Below, piece by piece: positions 1 to 6,317 of a stretch of 8,237 bases of DNA (positions are counted from its first letter, which is position 1; each line of letters begins with the position of its first letter). The stretch covers positions 1 to 8,237 of the forward strand of contig JAJZCU010000074.1 in the NCBI GenBank assembly GCA_021828935.1, in the 5' to 3' direction. The DNA is from Planctomycetota bacterium. Its GTDB lineage: Bacteria > Planctomycetota > Phycisphaerae > WQYP01. The position numbers and the translations under genes were made by a program. The notes below the pieces were generated by a model. The model worked only from the letters and a program-made list of their open reading frames with translations, was not told where the DNA came from and made no database searches.

Positions 1-223
1 ATTGGTGCGCCACATCCGTGTTCGCCGTGCCATTAACGCGCGTCTCAAGCACCTGCCAATTATTTGAGTAATAGAGGTATTTGACCGTCCCTGCGGCAAC
101 GCCGTTGCCGTGGAGCGCGAACGGAGCGTTCGCCATCACGCCGTCTGGGTATGGTCGCTCGCAACCGGCGGCCGCGGCAATGCTTAATAGGTCACCCCCG
201 CGCGGCGGCGTGCCCTGTTTCAT
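1..223 (-). CDS. Orphan Rhs core fragment, partial, runs off left edge
   Basis: This open frame starts with ATG at 223 and has no stop before the window's left edge. About 38 residues unlike the Rhs gene come first. The frame then reads GNG-VAAGTVKYLYYSNNWQVLETRV and on to DVAHQ at positions 110 to 1. This matches residues 298-333 of the main Rhs protein at 32 of 36 residues. The DNA of 1-110 aligns without gaps to 2699-2808 at about 82% by my count, with most differences silent. The match stops abruptly at position 110. It lies downstream of the main Rhs gene on the same strand, which is where orphan rhs tip modules with a short retained core are usually found. A GTG at 253, preceded by an AAAAGGG run, is an alternative start. 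Whether it is translated or silent, and what toxin tip follows, cannot be seen here. Confidence 0.6.
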   Translation of the reverse strand, partial: MKQGTPPRGGDLLSIAAAAGCERPYPDGVMANAPFALHGNGVAAGTVKYLYYSNNWQVLETRVNGTANTDVAHQ

Positions 224-253
224 CAACTCCGTGTTATTTTCACAGCCGACCAC

Positions 254-624
254 GAATCACCCTTTTCAACCGGCCAGATAATACCGCGCGGGCCGCGCCC
301 GATGCAACGGAAAATCCGGTCAGATTATCGCGCCCCAACGGGCCGCGTCCTGCACCGGCGCGCCATGGGGCCAAGGTGCAAATCAGGCTGTGGCTGGCCA
401 CTTGAGCGGGGGGTGTTGGAACACCGAACAGCCGTTCGCGCGCGGTGGCGGCCGACGAACGCGGCGGCCACGTGAAGCGAAAACAGCCTCCAGGGCCCGA
501 CCGACTTTTAAACATCAGCCCGCGGGTTCGACGATATTATTTTTCACCGCAAGATCGGCCTGTGCGCACCCTTGCCATTGGCCCCCGTCGCGCCTGCGGG
601 GTCGAACCTTTGTTTGGTTCGCGG
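254..624. other. Intergenic stretch, no supported gene
   Basis: This 371-base stretch lies between the small membrane-protein gene and the orphan Rhs fragment. The frames that are open in it give Arg-, Pro- and Gly-rich peptides with no recognisable family. One is a 91-residue minus-strand frame ending at 240. I found no RNA gene or convincing promoter. It is GC-rich apart from AT-rich patches near 531-545 and 271-283, and it carries a short inverted repeat just after the upstream stop codon, listed separately. Confidence 0.5.
603..621 (-). terminator. Possible hairpin just after the membrane-protein stop
   Basis: CGAACC at 603-608 and GGTTCG at 616-621 form a perfect 6-bp inverted repeat around a 7-base loop. 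It begins three bases beyond the TGA at 627-625 on the transcribed strand. No U-run follows, so it is not a canonical intrinsic terminator. It could protect the mRNA end, or be chance. Confidence 0.25.
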
Positions 625-1170
625 TCAGCGTAAGGATCGCGCCACGGGCGCCAAGGCGCCATCGGGGAGGGATTTGCTAAGGAAGTCAGCCAAATTGGGG
701 AAGGCGGCCATGGGAATACGCAATGCCGCCCTTTGCACGGGGCTGTCCCCGATCAGCCAGCATGCGCCGCGCAAATCCTGCCCAAGGTAAATGGGTTTTT
801 CTCGGCTGCACGACAGGAACCGCGAAAACCCCCAGTCGAACATGACCAAGTTTCCGCAGACTAGGAGATATGGCCGGCCCAGGCCCGCACGAACGCGGCC
901 CAGCGCCGCGTTAAAGAGGGACGCCAAAATTGCTGACACTAAAAGGCATTCTGAAATGTTAATAAACCGAGTTTCCCGGAGGAGGTGAATCAGGCTCACC
1001 GCCGCGGCGCCGAACCATACGGCCCAACTAAGGCGGCGCACTCCGCGGCGCTTTCGGCTCAGGTAACGCTCGGAAGCGAAATAAACCGCCGCGTGCTCGG
1101 GGTTCCGGCGGACGCACTCACGCATTGCCCTGTGGGCCAACAACCGATGCCGGAATCCAACCATACGCAT
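625..1170 (-). CDS. Small membrane protein, candidate immunity protein
   Basis: This is a 181-residue protein that I do not recognise. From the ATG at 1170, the N-terminal 45 or so residues are strongly basic (HRLLAHRAMRECVRR, SRKRRGVRR). Two hydrophobic segments follow at about residues 47-64 (LSWAVWFGAAAVSLIHLL) and 74-91 (SECLLVSAILASLFNAAL), with a weaker one near 101-115. The rest is soluble-looking. By the positive-inside rule the N-terminus should be cytoplasmic. A TTG at 1179 would add three residues, and an ATG at 1164 would remove two. No clear Shine-Dalgarno sequence precedes any of them, and the frame is closed by TAA at 1220-1222. It is the first plausible gene after the Rhs tip on the same strand, 293 bases downstream. 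That is the usual place for a cognate immunity gene, and a membrane-embedded product would suit a toxin acting on membranes. The assignment comes from position and topology, not homology. Confidence 0.5.
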   Translation of the reverse strand: MRMVGFRHRLLAHRAMRECVRRNPEHAAVYFASERYLSRKRRGVRRLSWAVWFGAAAVSLIHLLRETRFINISECLLVSAILASLFNAALGRVRAGLGRPYLLVCGNLVMFDWGFSRFLSCSREKPIYLGQDLRGACWLIGDSPVQRAALRIPMAAFPNLADFLSKSLPDGALAPVARSLR

Positions 1171-1463
1171 ATGATGCAACCCATCTGGCGACCGCGCGCT
1201 GTCGAGCTTGCGCAGTATCCGTTATAAAAAAGCTGGCCTGCAGGGGAGCGCGTGACGGCTGTAAGCCGTTACCGTGGGGCCGGCCACCGACAGGGGTCCG
1301 CCGGCTTGGGCCGGCAAGCCGGGCGGGCCGGCGTCGGCCGTGCCTCGGGTGTGGCCCACCTACTAGAACCCCTCGCCCGGCACACATCGGCCGCGCAGGC
1401 ACGTTTTTGGATCCGCAACGAAGGATGTCGAGCCGGGGTGGGTGCCGACACGGGCGCACGGGC
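1171..1463. other. Intergenic region between Rhs and candidate immunity gene
   Basis: This stretch of about 290 bases is very GC-rich at 1280-1340. It carries inverted repeats at 1255-1269 (ACGGCT, three bases, AGCCGT) and 1301-1322, and a run of six A at 1226-1231, which reads as U6 in the operon direction. Minus-strand frames inside it encode Arg/Pro-rich peptides with no family resemblance, so I call no gene. The length is unusual given the tight packing of the upstream genes. It may separate transcription of the next gene from the operon, but I see no good -35/-10 pair. Confidence 0.45.
1301..1322. repeat. GC-rich inverted repeat (7-bp stem) downstream of Rhs
   Basis: CCGGCTT at 1301-1307 pairs perfectly with AAGCCGG at 1316-1322 around an 8-base loop that is itself GC-rich. 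It lies 142 bases past the Rhs stop. No U-run follows in the operon direction, so a terminator role is uncertain. In DNA this GC-rich, chance pairing is common. Confidence 0.3.
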
Positions 1464-3680
1464 TTACTTACCCAGCGATTTCAGATCCGAATACGCGGAC
1501 TGTGCGGCGCTTGTGGCGCTGATCGAATTCCCCGCCAGGATGAGCTTCCACTTGCTCACGAGCGTTGCCTCTTGGAGTTTGGGCATCATGCCCGGCCCTG
1601 CGTACTCAAGATCCTTATAAACCCCCGTCACTGCGTAAGGATCGCTACTTAGCAGCTTGTCCAGAGAATAGACGCCGCCGGCCACGGAAGCGGTGAGGTC
1701 CACAATGCTGTACCCCGCCTTCGCGTACCGCTCGCCCGCCCTGCCCCAGAGCATGTAGCCGGCTTCCCCAGCCAGCCACCGTCCCGGGTTGAACCCGTTT
1801 TCACCGACGGCGTTCGGATGGCCCTGGATCGCGCCGACGACCTGCCCGCCGATCTGGGCCGCACCGTCTGCGGCAGTTGACCCGCTCAGCAACATCAGCG
1901 GTATGCCCACGATCGCGCCAAGGCCCGTGTCCGCCATCGCTGCGCCGGTGGCCGCGCCAGCGACCCCGCCGGCCACCTTCAGTCCACCGATCGCCGCCAT
2001 TCCCGCCTTGTGCAACCAGTCAGTGTCGCCGAGTTCGAAATGGGTTGCCAGCGCCTCGTTAAGCTGAGATGCTGCATTGCTATTGGACTTGTTCATGACC
2101 CAGCAGGTGTCAGTTGCGATTACGATTGTTCTGCGCCCCTGCATGTACCAATCGTCCCACTTGGTCGCCTTGCCCCTAATGCGCAGCCCAGCCGCAAGCA
2201 GCACGAGCAACGCCTGCATGTCTTTTCTTCCATAATGTTTCGCGTAGGCGCGAAGGAGGCCCTTCGCGCTCCACAGGCCCGCCGAGTCGACGCCGGAGGC
2301 CGGCGACGATAACACAAATTGATAACCGTTCGCCCCGTTAACATATCCTGCCGGATCTTGCTCGACCCAGTTGCCCAGCGTTGGCGAATAATCACGGTGG
2401 CGGAAATCGTACAGGCCGGTGATGGGGTCTTGGCGGCCCCCTTGATGCATATATTGCCAGGCAAATTGGTCGGTCGTGGCGTTCCAGTTGGCGTCAAGGA
2501 CGGTGGCCACGCCGTAGGGCGTGTACACGTAACGCTGGACCACGCCCCAACTGCTTGTGCTGGCGTTATATCCTATTAACGCGGTCACGTTGTAATTGGC
2601 GTCAAATTGAGTGTAAATGCGGGCGTCTGGTTGAATCGTGCCGGCGCTGTACCTGTCGCGCAGCACCGTGGCGTCGATGCACATCTGCGACCAGACGTAT
2701 TGGTGCGCCACATCCGCGGCTGCCGTGCAATTGACGCGGGTTTCCAATACTTGCCAATTATTTGAATAGTAAAGGTATTTGACGGTGCCTGCCGGGACGC
2801 CGTTGCCGCCCTGCGGATACGACTCAGAGATGCGGTAGCCCATGGCGTTGTACGAATACGCCGCGATCGTTTGGCCGGCGGGGTTTTGTACGGCAACCAG
2901 GCGATTCCACGCATCGTAAATTAATTTATTGCCGTTCTGGTCGGTGGTCATGTTGCCGTTGGCATCGTAGGCGGGCGTTGCCGTTGTTCCGCTGATGCCG
3001 GTGATTTGGTTTTGGTTATTAAAGTTGCGGGTTTGGGCCGTGCCATTCGTGGTCGAACTGCTCCAATTTCCCAAGGCGTCCATGGTCCACGTTTGGCTTT
3101 GCGTGGCTGCGGAGATTGTGTCCAGCGTGGCGCCGTTGTTTCCGCTGGCGGAGAGAAGGCCGCGGGCGAAGGCCGTCTCCCGGCCCAGCGGGTCGTAGGC
3201 GCTTCCATTGTCATTCGGGGCTGAACTGTTGGCGTGGTACAGTTCGCTCATGTTGGGATTAACAAGATTAATTTTGTACAGCACGTTGGATGCGGGATCG
3301 TACCCATACTGGAATCGATCCGTGCTGGTTCCGGTGGCCACCACCCACCAGTTCTGGTCAATCACGCGACCGAAACGGTCGAGCCCGGTGTAAATATCCC
3401 CGCCGTCGTTCAAGATGTTCGTCTGCCCCGGCTGTTGGATGTAGGTTAAATTAATACCCGTCTGCGGATGCGCCGCTTGCACAATGGTTGATAATCCAAG
3501 GTAACTGTATTGTTCCAGCACGGTTCCTGGATCGCCGGAATTGGGGCCGTCAACGATGGCGTCCACTCTTCCGATGGCATTGTCCAGCATGGCGTTTTTA
3601 TTGCTCATGAGCACCGGGGTGCCGGCAAAGTTGGTATCGCCATAGTTGTAATCAATGGTTCTGCCGTTGGGGTAAACCAT
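1464..3680 (-). CDS. Rhs/YD-repeat protein with variable C-terminal tip (putative polymorphic toxin)
   Basis: Residues 1-440 are YD-type repeats, with phrases such as YPNGRTIDYNYG, QYGYDPASNVLYKINL, YDPLGRETAF, YDANGNMTTDQNGNKLIYD and YSYNAMGYRISE. The Rhs-associated core follows at about 410-469: GGRQDPITGLYDFRHRDYSP, EQDPAGYVNGANGY, SSPASGVDSAGL. Rhs shells of this family encapsulate a C-terminal toxin, and aspartates near this motif drive release of the tip. Both aspartates are present, but the usual NP and DPxGL are SP and DSAGL. The 269-residue tip (coded by 2273-1467) contains WDDWYMQGRRTIVIATD and a Gly/Ala-rich stretch of about 60 residues starting GMAAIGGLKVAGG. It ends with GYSIVDLTASVAGGVY and a helical-looking tail. 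This loosely recalls the DUF4225 tips of proteobacterial Rhs proteins, from memory only. At 738 residues it is about half a complete Rhs shell and starts inside the repeats. ATG at 3680 directly follows the upstream stop (TGATATG). GTG at 3698 is an alternative and would add six residues. Confidence 0.85.
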   Translation of the reverse strand: MVYPNGRTIDYNYGDTNFAGTPVLMSNKNAMLDNAIGRVDAIVDGPNSGDPGTVLEQYSYLGLSTIVQAAHPQTGINLTYIQQPGQTNILNDGGDIYTGLDRFGRVIDQNWWVVATGTSTDRFQYGYDPASNVLYKINLVNPNMSELYHANSSAPNDNGSAYDPLGRETAFARGLLSASGNNGATLDTISAATQSQTWTMDALGNWSSSTTNGTAQTRNFNNQNQITGISGTTATPAYDANGNMTTDQNGNKLIYDAWNRLVAVQNPAGQTIAAYSYNAMGYRISESYPQGGNGVPAGTVKYLYYSNNWQVLETRVNCTAAADVAHQYVWSQMCIDATVLRDRYSAGTIQPDARIYTQFDANYNVTALIGYNASTSSWGVVQRYVYTPYGVATVLDANWNATTDQFAWQYMHQGGRQDPITGLYDFRHRDYSPTLGNWVEQDPAGYVNGANGYQFVLSSPASGVDSAGLWSAKGLLRAYAKHYGRKDMQALLVLLAAGLRIRGKATKWDDWYMQGRRTIVIATDTCWVMNKSNSNAASQLNEALATHFELGDTDWLHKAGMAAIGGLKVAGGVAGAATGAAMADTGLGAIVGIPLMLLSGSTAADGAAQIGGQVVGAIQGHPNAVGENGFNPGRWLAGEAGYMLWGRAGERYAKAGYSIVDLTASVAGGVYSLDKLLSSDPYAVTGVYKDLEYAGPGMMPKLQEATLVSKWKLILAGNSISATSAAQSAYSDLKSLGK

Positions 3681-3681
3681 A

Positions 3682-4749
3682 TCAATAATCCCGCTCACGC
3701 CGCGCTGCCCGGCGCTCGGCGGCCATGACCTTTATCTCGGTTTGGCGCACCTTTGAATCCCTGAGACCGGAGATGGGCACAAGCGCCAACTGGCCTGGCA
3801 TGAAGCTCATGGGCATGTTCGGCTCAATCAGCCAAATTCTCGGCGGCTCTTTGGGTGTGTGATAAAAATACGCAGGCGTTGAGATGACCGCCATGAACAT
3901 TGCGCCTGGCTTTATCAGCGAAAGCGGCGGCAGGACCGTGCCCACAGTGGCCTTCTCCCGGAAAAAGCCGACGTGGAGCCGGCTTGGCACGGGGATGTCC
4001 GCCGCAACGGTCAAAACAACTCTCGCGGAGACCACCGATGCCGCCGGTGGATAATCACTTGCGATATATTGGTCCGCCATCCGCCGCCGCACGCGCAACA
4101 CAACCACCGCATGCAATTTCCAAAAGGCCGCATCCGTGCCCGATTCCACCGTATACCCCTGCGCAAGCTTTGGCGTGTAATGGATGAGGCGCCCCATCGT
4201 TGTCGGCAGCTTTGCAAGCACGTGTACCGGGTGCCGCCCCAGATGCCCGTCGGCCCCCACAACTTTCCTTTTTATTTGCCTGAGGACGGCCCGGACTAAG
4301 GGATCAGAAAGCCCCGTAACCGGCCAAGACTGCATGCCCGCGGGCATAATGTCTGGCACGCTGACATTTCCAGAAACGGCCCAGCCTTGCCGCGGCCCGC
4401 CTCCGATTAGTAAAATAAACGTGCCGCCGGGACGAATTGGGCCAACATGGCTGCCGATTTGTCCGTACGTCCCCGCAACCTCAGCATTTAGGTTAGCGGC
4501 TATCTTTTTTTCCGCGGCTAAAACGGCCAATATCTTCAGCCTCGCGAGCTTTGTGCTGACCCCCCGCGCCGCTTTCGCCCGTCGCCAGCTTTGCACGCGC
4601 GCCACGACAAAGGCGTAATCTTTCCAAAATCGCGAGCTCTCACCCATCCGCGGCGCAAAAAGCCCACGACATTGGGCCGGCGACGCCAAGCCTGCGCAAA
4701 AGATTAGCTTGGCCGCAGTTGATTGGGCTTTCTTCTTCGCCACGTTCAT
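3682..4749 (-). CDS. Unrecognised basic protein B' (355 residues)
   Basis: I do not recognise a family. The ATG at 4749 overlaps the upstream TGA as ATGA, so I prefer it to the longer frame starting at 4836. The N-terminus has KKK followed by a short, weak hydrophobic stretch (AAKLIFCAGLASPAQC), which is a poor signal peptide at best. Residues 40-82 are rich in Lys, Arg and Ala and probably helical. Residues 107-163 contain a hydrophobic strand and turn (GGTFILLIGGGPRQGWAV), then SWPVTGLSDP and a basic amphipathic stretch (LVRAVLRQIKRKVVG). Residues 211-345 look beta-rich, with repeated hydrophobic runs (LHAVVVLRV, SARVVLTVAA, GAMFMAVISTPAYFYH, QLALVPISGL). The C-terminus is highly charged (AAERRAARRERDY). 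The protein is strongly basic overall, unlike the acidic A' protein it follows. It occupies the same position after A' that B does after A, and weak similarity to B is possible. The Rhs start lies one base beyond its stop. Confidence 0.75.
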   Translation of the reverse strand: MNVAKKKAQSTAAKLIFCAGLASPAQCRGLFAPRMGESSRFWKDYAFVVARVQSWRRAKAARGVSTKLARLKILAVLAAEKKIAANLNAEVAGTYGQIGSHVGPIRPGGTFILLIGGGPRQGWAVSGNVSVPDIMPAGMQSWPVTGLSDPLVRAVLRQIKRKVVGADGHLGRHPVHVLAKLPTTMGRLIHYTPKLAQGYTVESGTDAAFWKLHAVVVLRVRRRMADQYIASDYPPAASVVSARVVLTVAADIPVPSRLHVGFFREKATVGTVLPPLSLIKPGAMFMAVISTPAYFYHTPKEPPRIWLIEPNMPMSFMPGQLALVPISGLRDSKVRQTEIKVMAAERRAARRERDY

Positions 4750-6317
4750 TTGAACACCAGCGCTGATCCCTGTAGAAGTGTGTTGAAGAGGGTTCCGGCC
4801 ACCACTGGCTCGCTCCCGTCGGTGGCTTTGTTCCATGCGTTAAATGTCCCAACGCCAGCGAAAATCCCTGCCGTCCATTTCCAGCCGTTCGCGTCGCTTA
4901 CGTTCCCGTCTCCGGTAAAGCTCCAGGTCGCGGCCGCGACGCGAGGGAAGTAGTTATTGGCACCAAATGCCGTGTCTGTCGTTTGCGCGCAGATGTCAAG
5001 CTCGAAACGGTAATAAAGCGACATGTAAGCCAAGGGGTCCGTCCCGTTTGCGAAGGTATCGGAAACTTGGTTGTAAAACAAAGGGGGCCCGGCGCCCGGG
5101 CTGTCGCGGAATGTAATGTGCCGGGTGAGATTGGCGGTGTCGAACGTGACGGGCTGGTAGTTAAAAGGAGGTGGCGGGGCTCCCTCACCTGTGGGACCGT
5201 CCAAGATCGGGCCGGCGGCGCCGATTGTATCCAATGAACTGGCGAGTTGCTTCCCGTCCTGATAGGCGCCGTCGTCCGTGAAGTTGTTGATGTTCTGCAC
5301 GAATCCCACGTTGATCTGTTGGACGCCCCGGTCTCCGGCGGGTCCGGTTGCCGTAACCGTTGCGTATGCCGCCATGCCGAACAAGGTATCCGTCCCCGCA
5401 GAGACGGTCGGCAGCCCAACCCCGTTCTTGTCATTCGTTAACGGCCCTTGCACGATTGCCCCGGCGGCTGACGTGGGCCCGGCAGCCGGCGGTGCCACCG
5501 TTATCTCGACCACATTAACGGCCCATTGGCCGCTGAACCCGACGGCGGGTTTGACCGATGCGATGCCTGCCGTCGGGCCACCGTTCCATTGGATATCAAC
5601 GTTGGCCGGCCCGTAGTCGGCGGTGATTATGCCGCCGGTCGCGCTCCAAATCGGGGCCTGAGCAGCATTGGGCTCCGTTAGGCCGTAATGGTATATGCCG
5701 TATCCCGGCACATTCTGCGGCCCCTGTATCTCGAAAACCGTCTCCTTAATCTGGTCAATTATCATGGACGTCCCGGCCGCCGTATCCTGCCACTTCAGGG
5801 TGACCGTCTGGTCGCCTTGGCTCAGGCTATCCACGATCCCCTCGACGTAGATGGTCGTCGGCAGCGCGGTGTTAATAAACGTTGTGATTGCGCCAGTGCG
5901 GTCGCTTTTCTGCCAAAGGCGAAGGCCCGGCGTGGTGATGAACGTCCAAATGCCAACGTTGGTCGGGCCGCTGATATTTAATTGTAGCGGGGCCAACGCC
6001 GCGTCGCCAGGAACCTTCGTGTTCGGGGTGTTATCGAGAGACAAGTCGAGCGCCGGGATCAGGTTGTTACTGCTGGTAAGATTATAGTTGTAATCATTGC
6101 TGTTCAAAAGAACCCAGCCCCCGGCACTGCTCGCGTTTTTAAGCGAGGTCGCCAGTGTACCCGCTGTGCCGTCCGTGAATTCCGGCGACATGCCCACCGA
6201 AATCGCCGTGACAAACACCGTGTCCGTTTCCGCGAAGGGCACGAAGCCGGGATTCACGGTGACGGTAATCTGCTCGGCCACGGCGTCACACGAAAACCTT
6301 TCATTAATTTGGCTCAT
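4746..6317 (-). CDS. Acidic beta-rich protein A' (523 residues), paralogue of the gene at the right edge
   Basis: The ATG at 6317 overlaps the upstream TGA as ATGA, and the TGA at 4748-4746 overlaps the next ATG. The protein is acidic, Thr/Gly/Asn/Ala-rich and low in Lys, as in surface-exposed or secreted beta-sandwich proteins, but I see no N-terminal signal peptide. Residues 10-60 contain CDAVAEQITVTVNPGFVPF and VFVTAISVGMSPEFTDG. Residues 130-195 read GLRLWQKSD, then LPTTIYVEGIVDSL, TVTLKW and IIDQIKETVFEIQGP. I know this type of module from large extracellular proteins of planctomycetes and relatives. Residues 196-275 resemble an Ig- or PKD-like fold (QGPQNVPGYGIYHY, IWSATGG, DIQWNGG, VGFSGQWAVNVVEITV). 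Residues 315-523 form a conserved C-terminal unit (TGPAGDRGVQQINVGFVQ, YQDG, FRDSPG, YYRFELDICAQT, FGANNYF) shared with the partial gene at 7321. The specific role is unknown. Confidence 0.8.
   Translation of the reverse strand: MSQINERFSCDAVAEQITVTVNPGFVPFAETDTVFVTAISVGMSPEFTDGTAGTLATSLKNASSAGGWVLLNSNDYNYNLTSSNNLIPALDLSLDNTPNTKVPGDAALAPLQLNISGPTNVGIWTFITTPGLRLWQKSDRTGAITTFINTALPTTIYVEGIVDSLSQGDQTVTLKWQDTAAGTSMIIDQIKETVFEIQGPQNVPGYGIYHYGLTEPNAAQAPIWSATGGIITADYGPANVDIQWNGGPTAGIASVKPAVGFSGQWAVNVVEITVAPPAAGPTSAAGAIVQGPLTNDKNGVGLPTVSAGTDTLFGMAAYATVTATGPAGDRGVQQINVGFVQNINNFTDDGAYQDGKQLASSLDTIGAAGPILDGPTGEGAPPPPFNYQPVTFDTANLTRHITFRDSPGAGPPLFYNQVSDTFANGTDPLAYMSLYYRFELDICAQTTDTAFGANNYFPRVAAATWSFTGDGNVSDANGWKWTAGIFAGVGTFNAWNKATDGSEPVVAGTLFNTLLQGSALVFK

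Noticed and set aside
286..298. Palindrome GCGCGG-G-CCGCGC upstream of the orphan fragment
   Set aside because: A one-base loop cannot form a normal hairpin, and such palindromes are expected in DNA this GC-rich. It is possible only as a protein-binding site, with no support.
240..515. Minus-strand 91-residue frame between the membrane gene and the orphan Rhs fragment
   Set aside because: It has low-complexity Arg/Gly/Ala/Pro composition, no recognisable motif and no ribosome-binding site.
1221..1250. Run of six U after GC-rich sequence in the operon direction, as an intrinsic terminator, and TATAAC as a -10 element
   Set aside because: No stable hairpin sits directly before the U-run (only a CCTGCAGG palindrome), and no -35 hexamer lies at proper spacing.
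1118..1459. Minus-strand frame of 113 residues starting just after the Rhs stop, tempting as an immunity gene
   Set aside because: It is Arg/Pro-rich with no domain or membrane pattern, and it overlaps the start of the better-supported membrane-protein gene in another frame.
1125..1652. Plus-strand open frame of 175 residues across the Rhs 3' end
   Set aside because: It is antisense to the Rhs tip and the small membrane-protein start, is Arg/Cys/Pro/Gly-rich without any family resemblance, and is explained by high GC.
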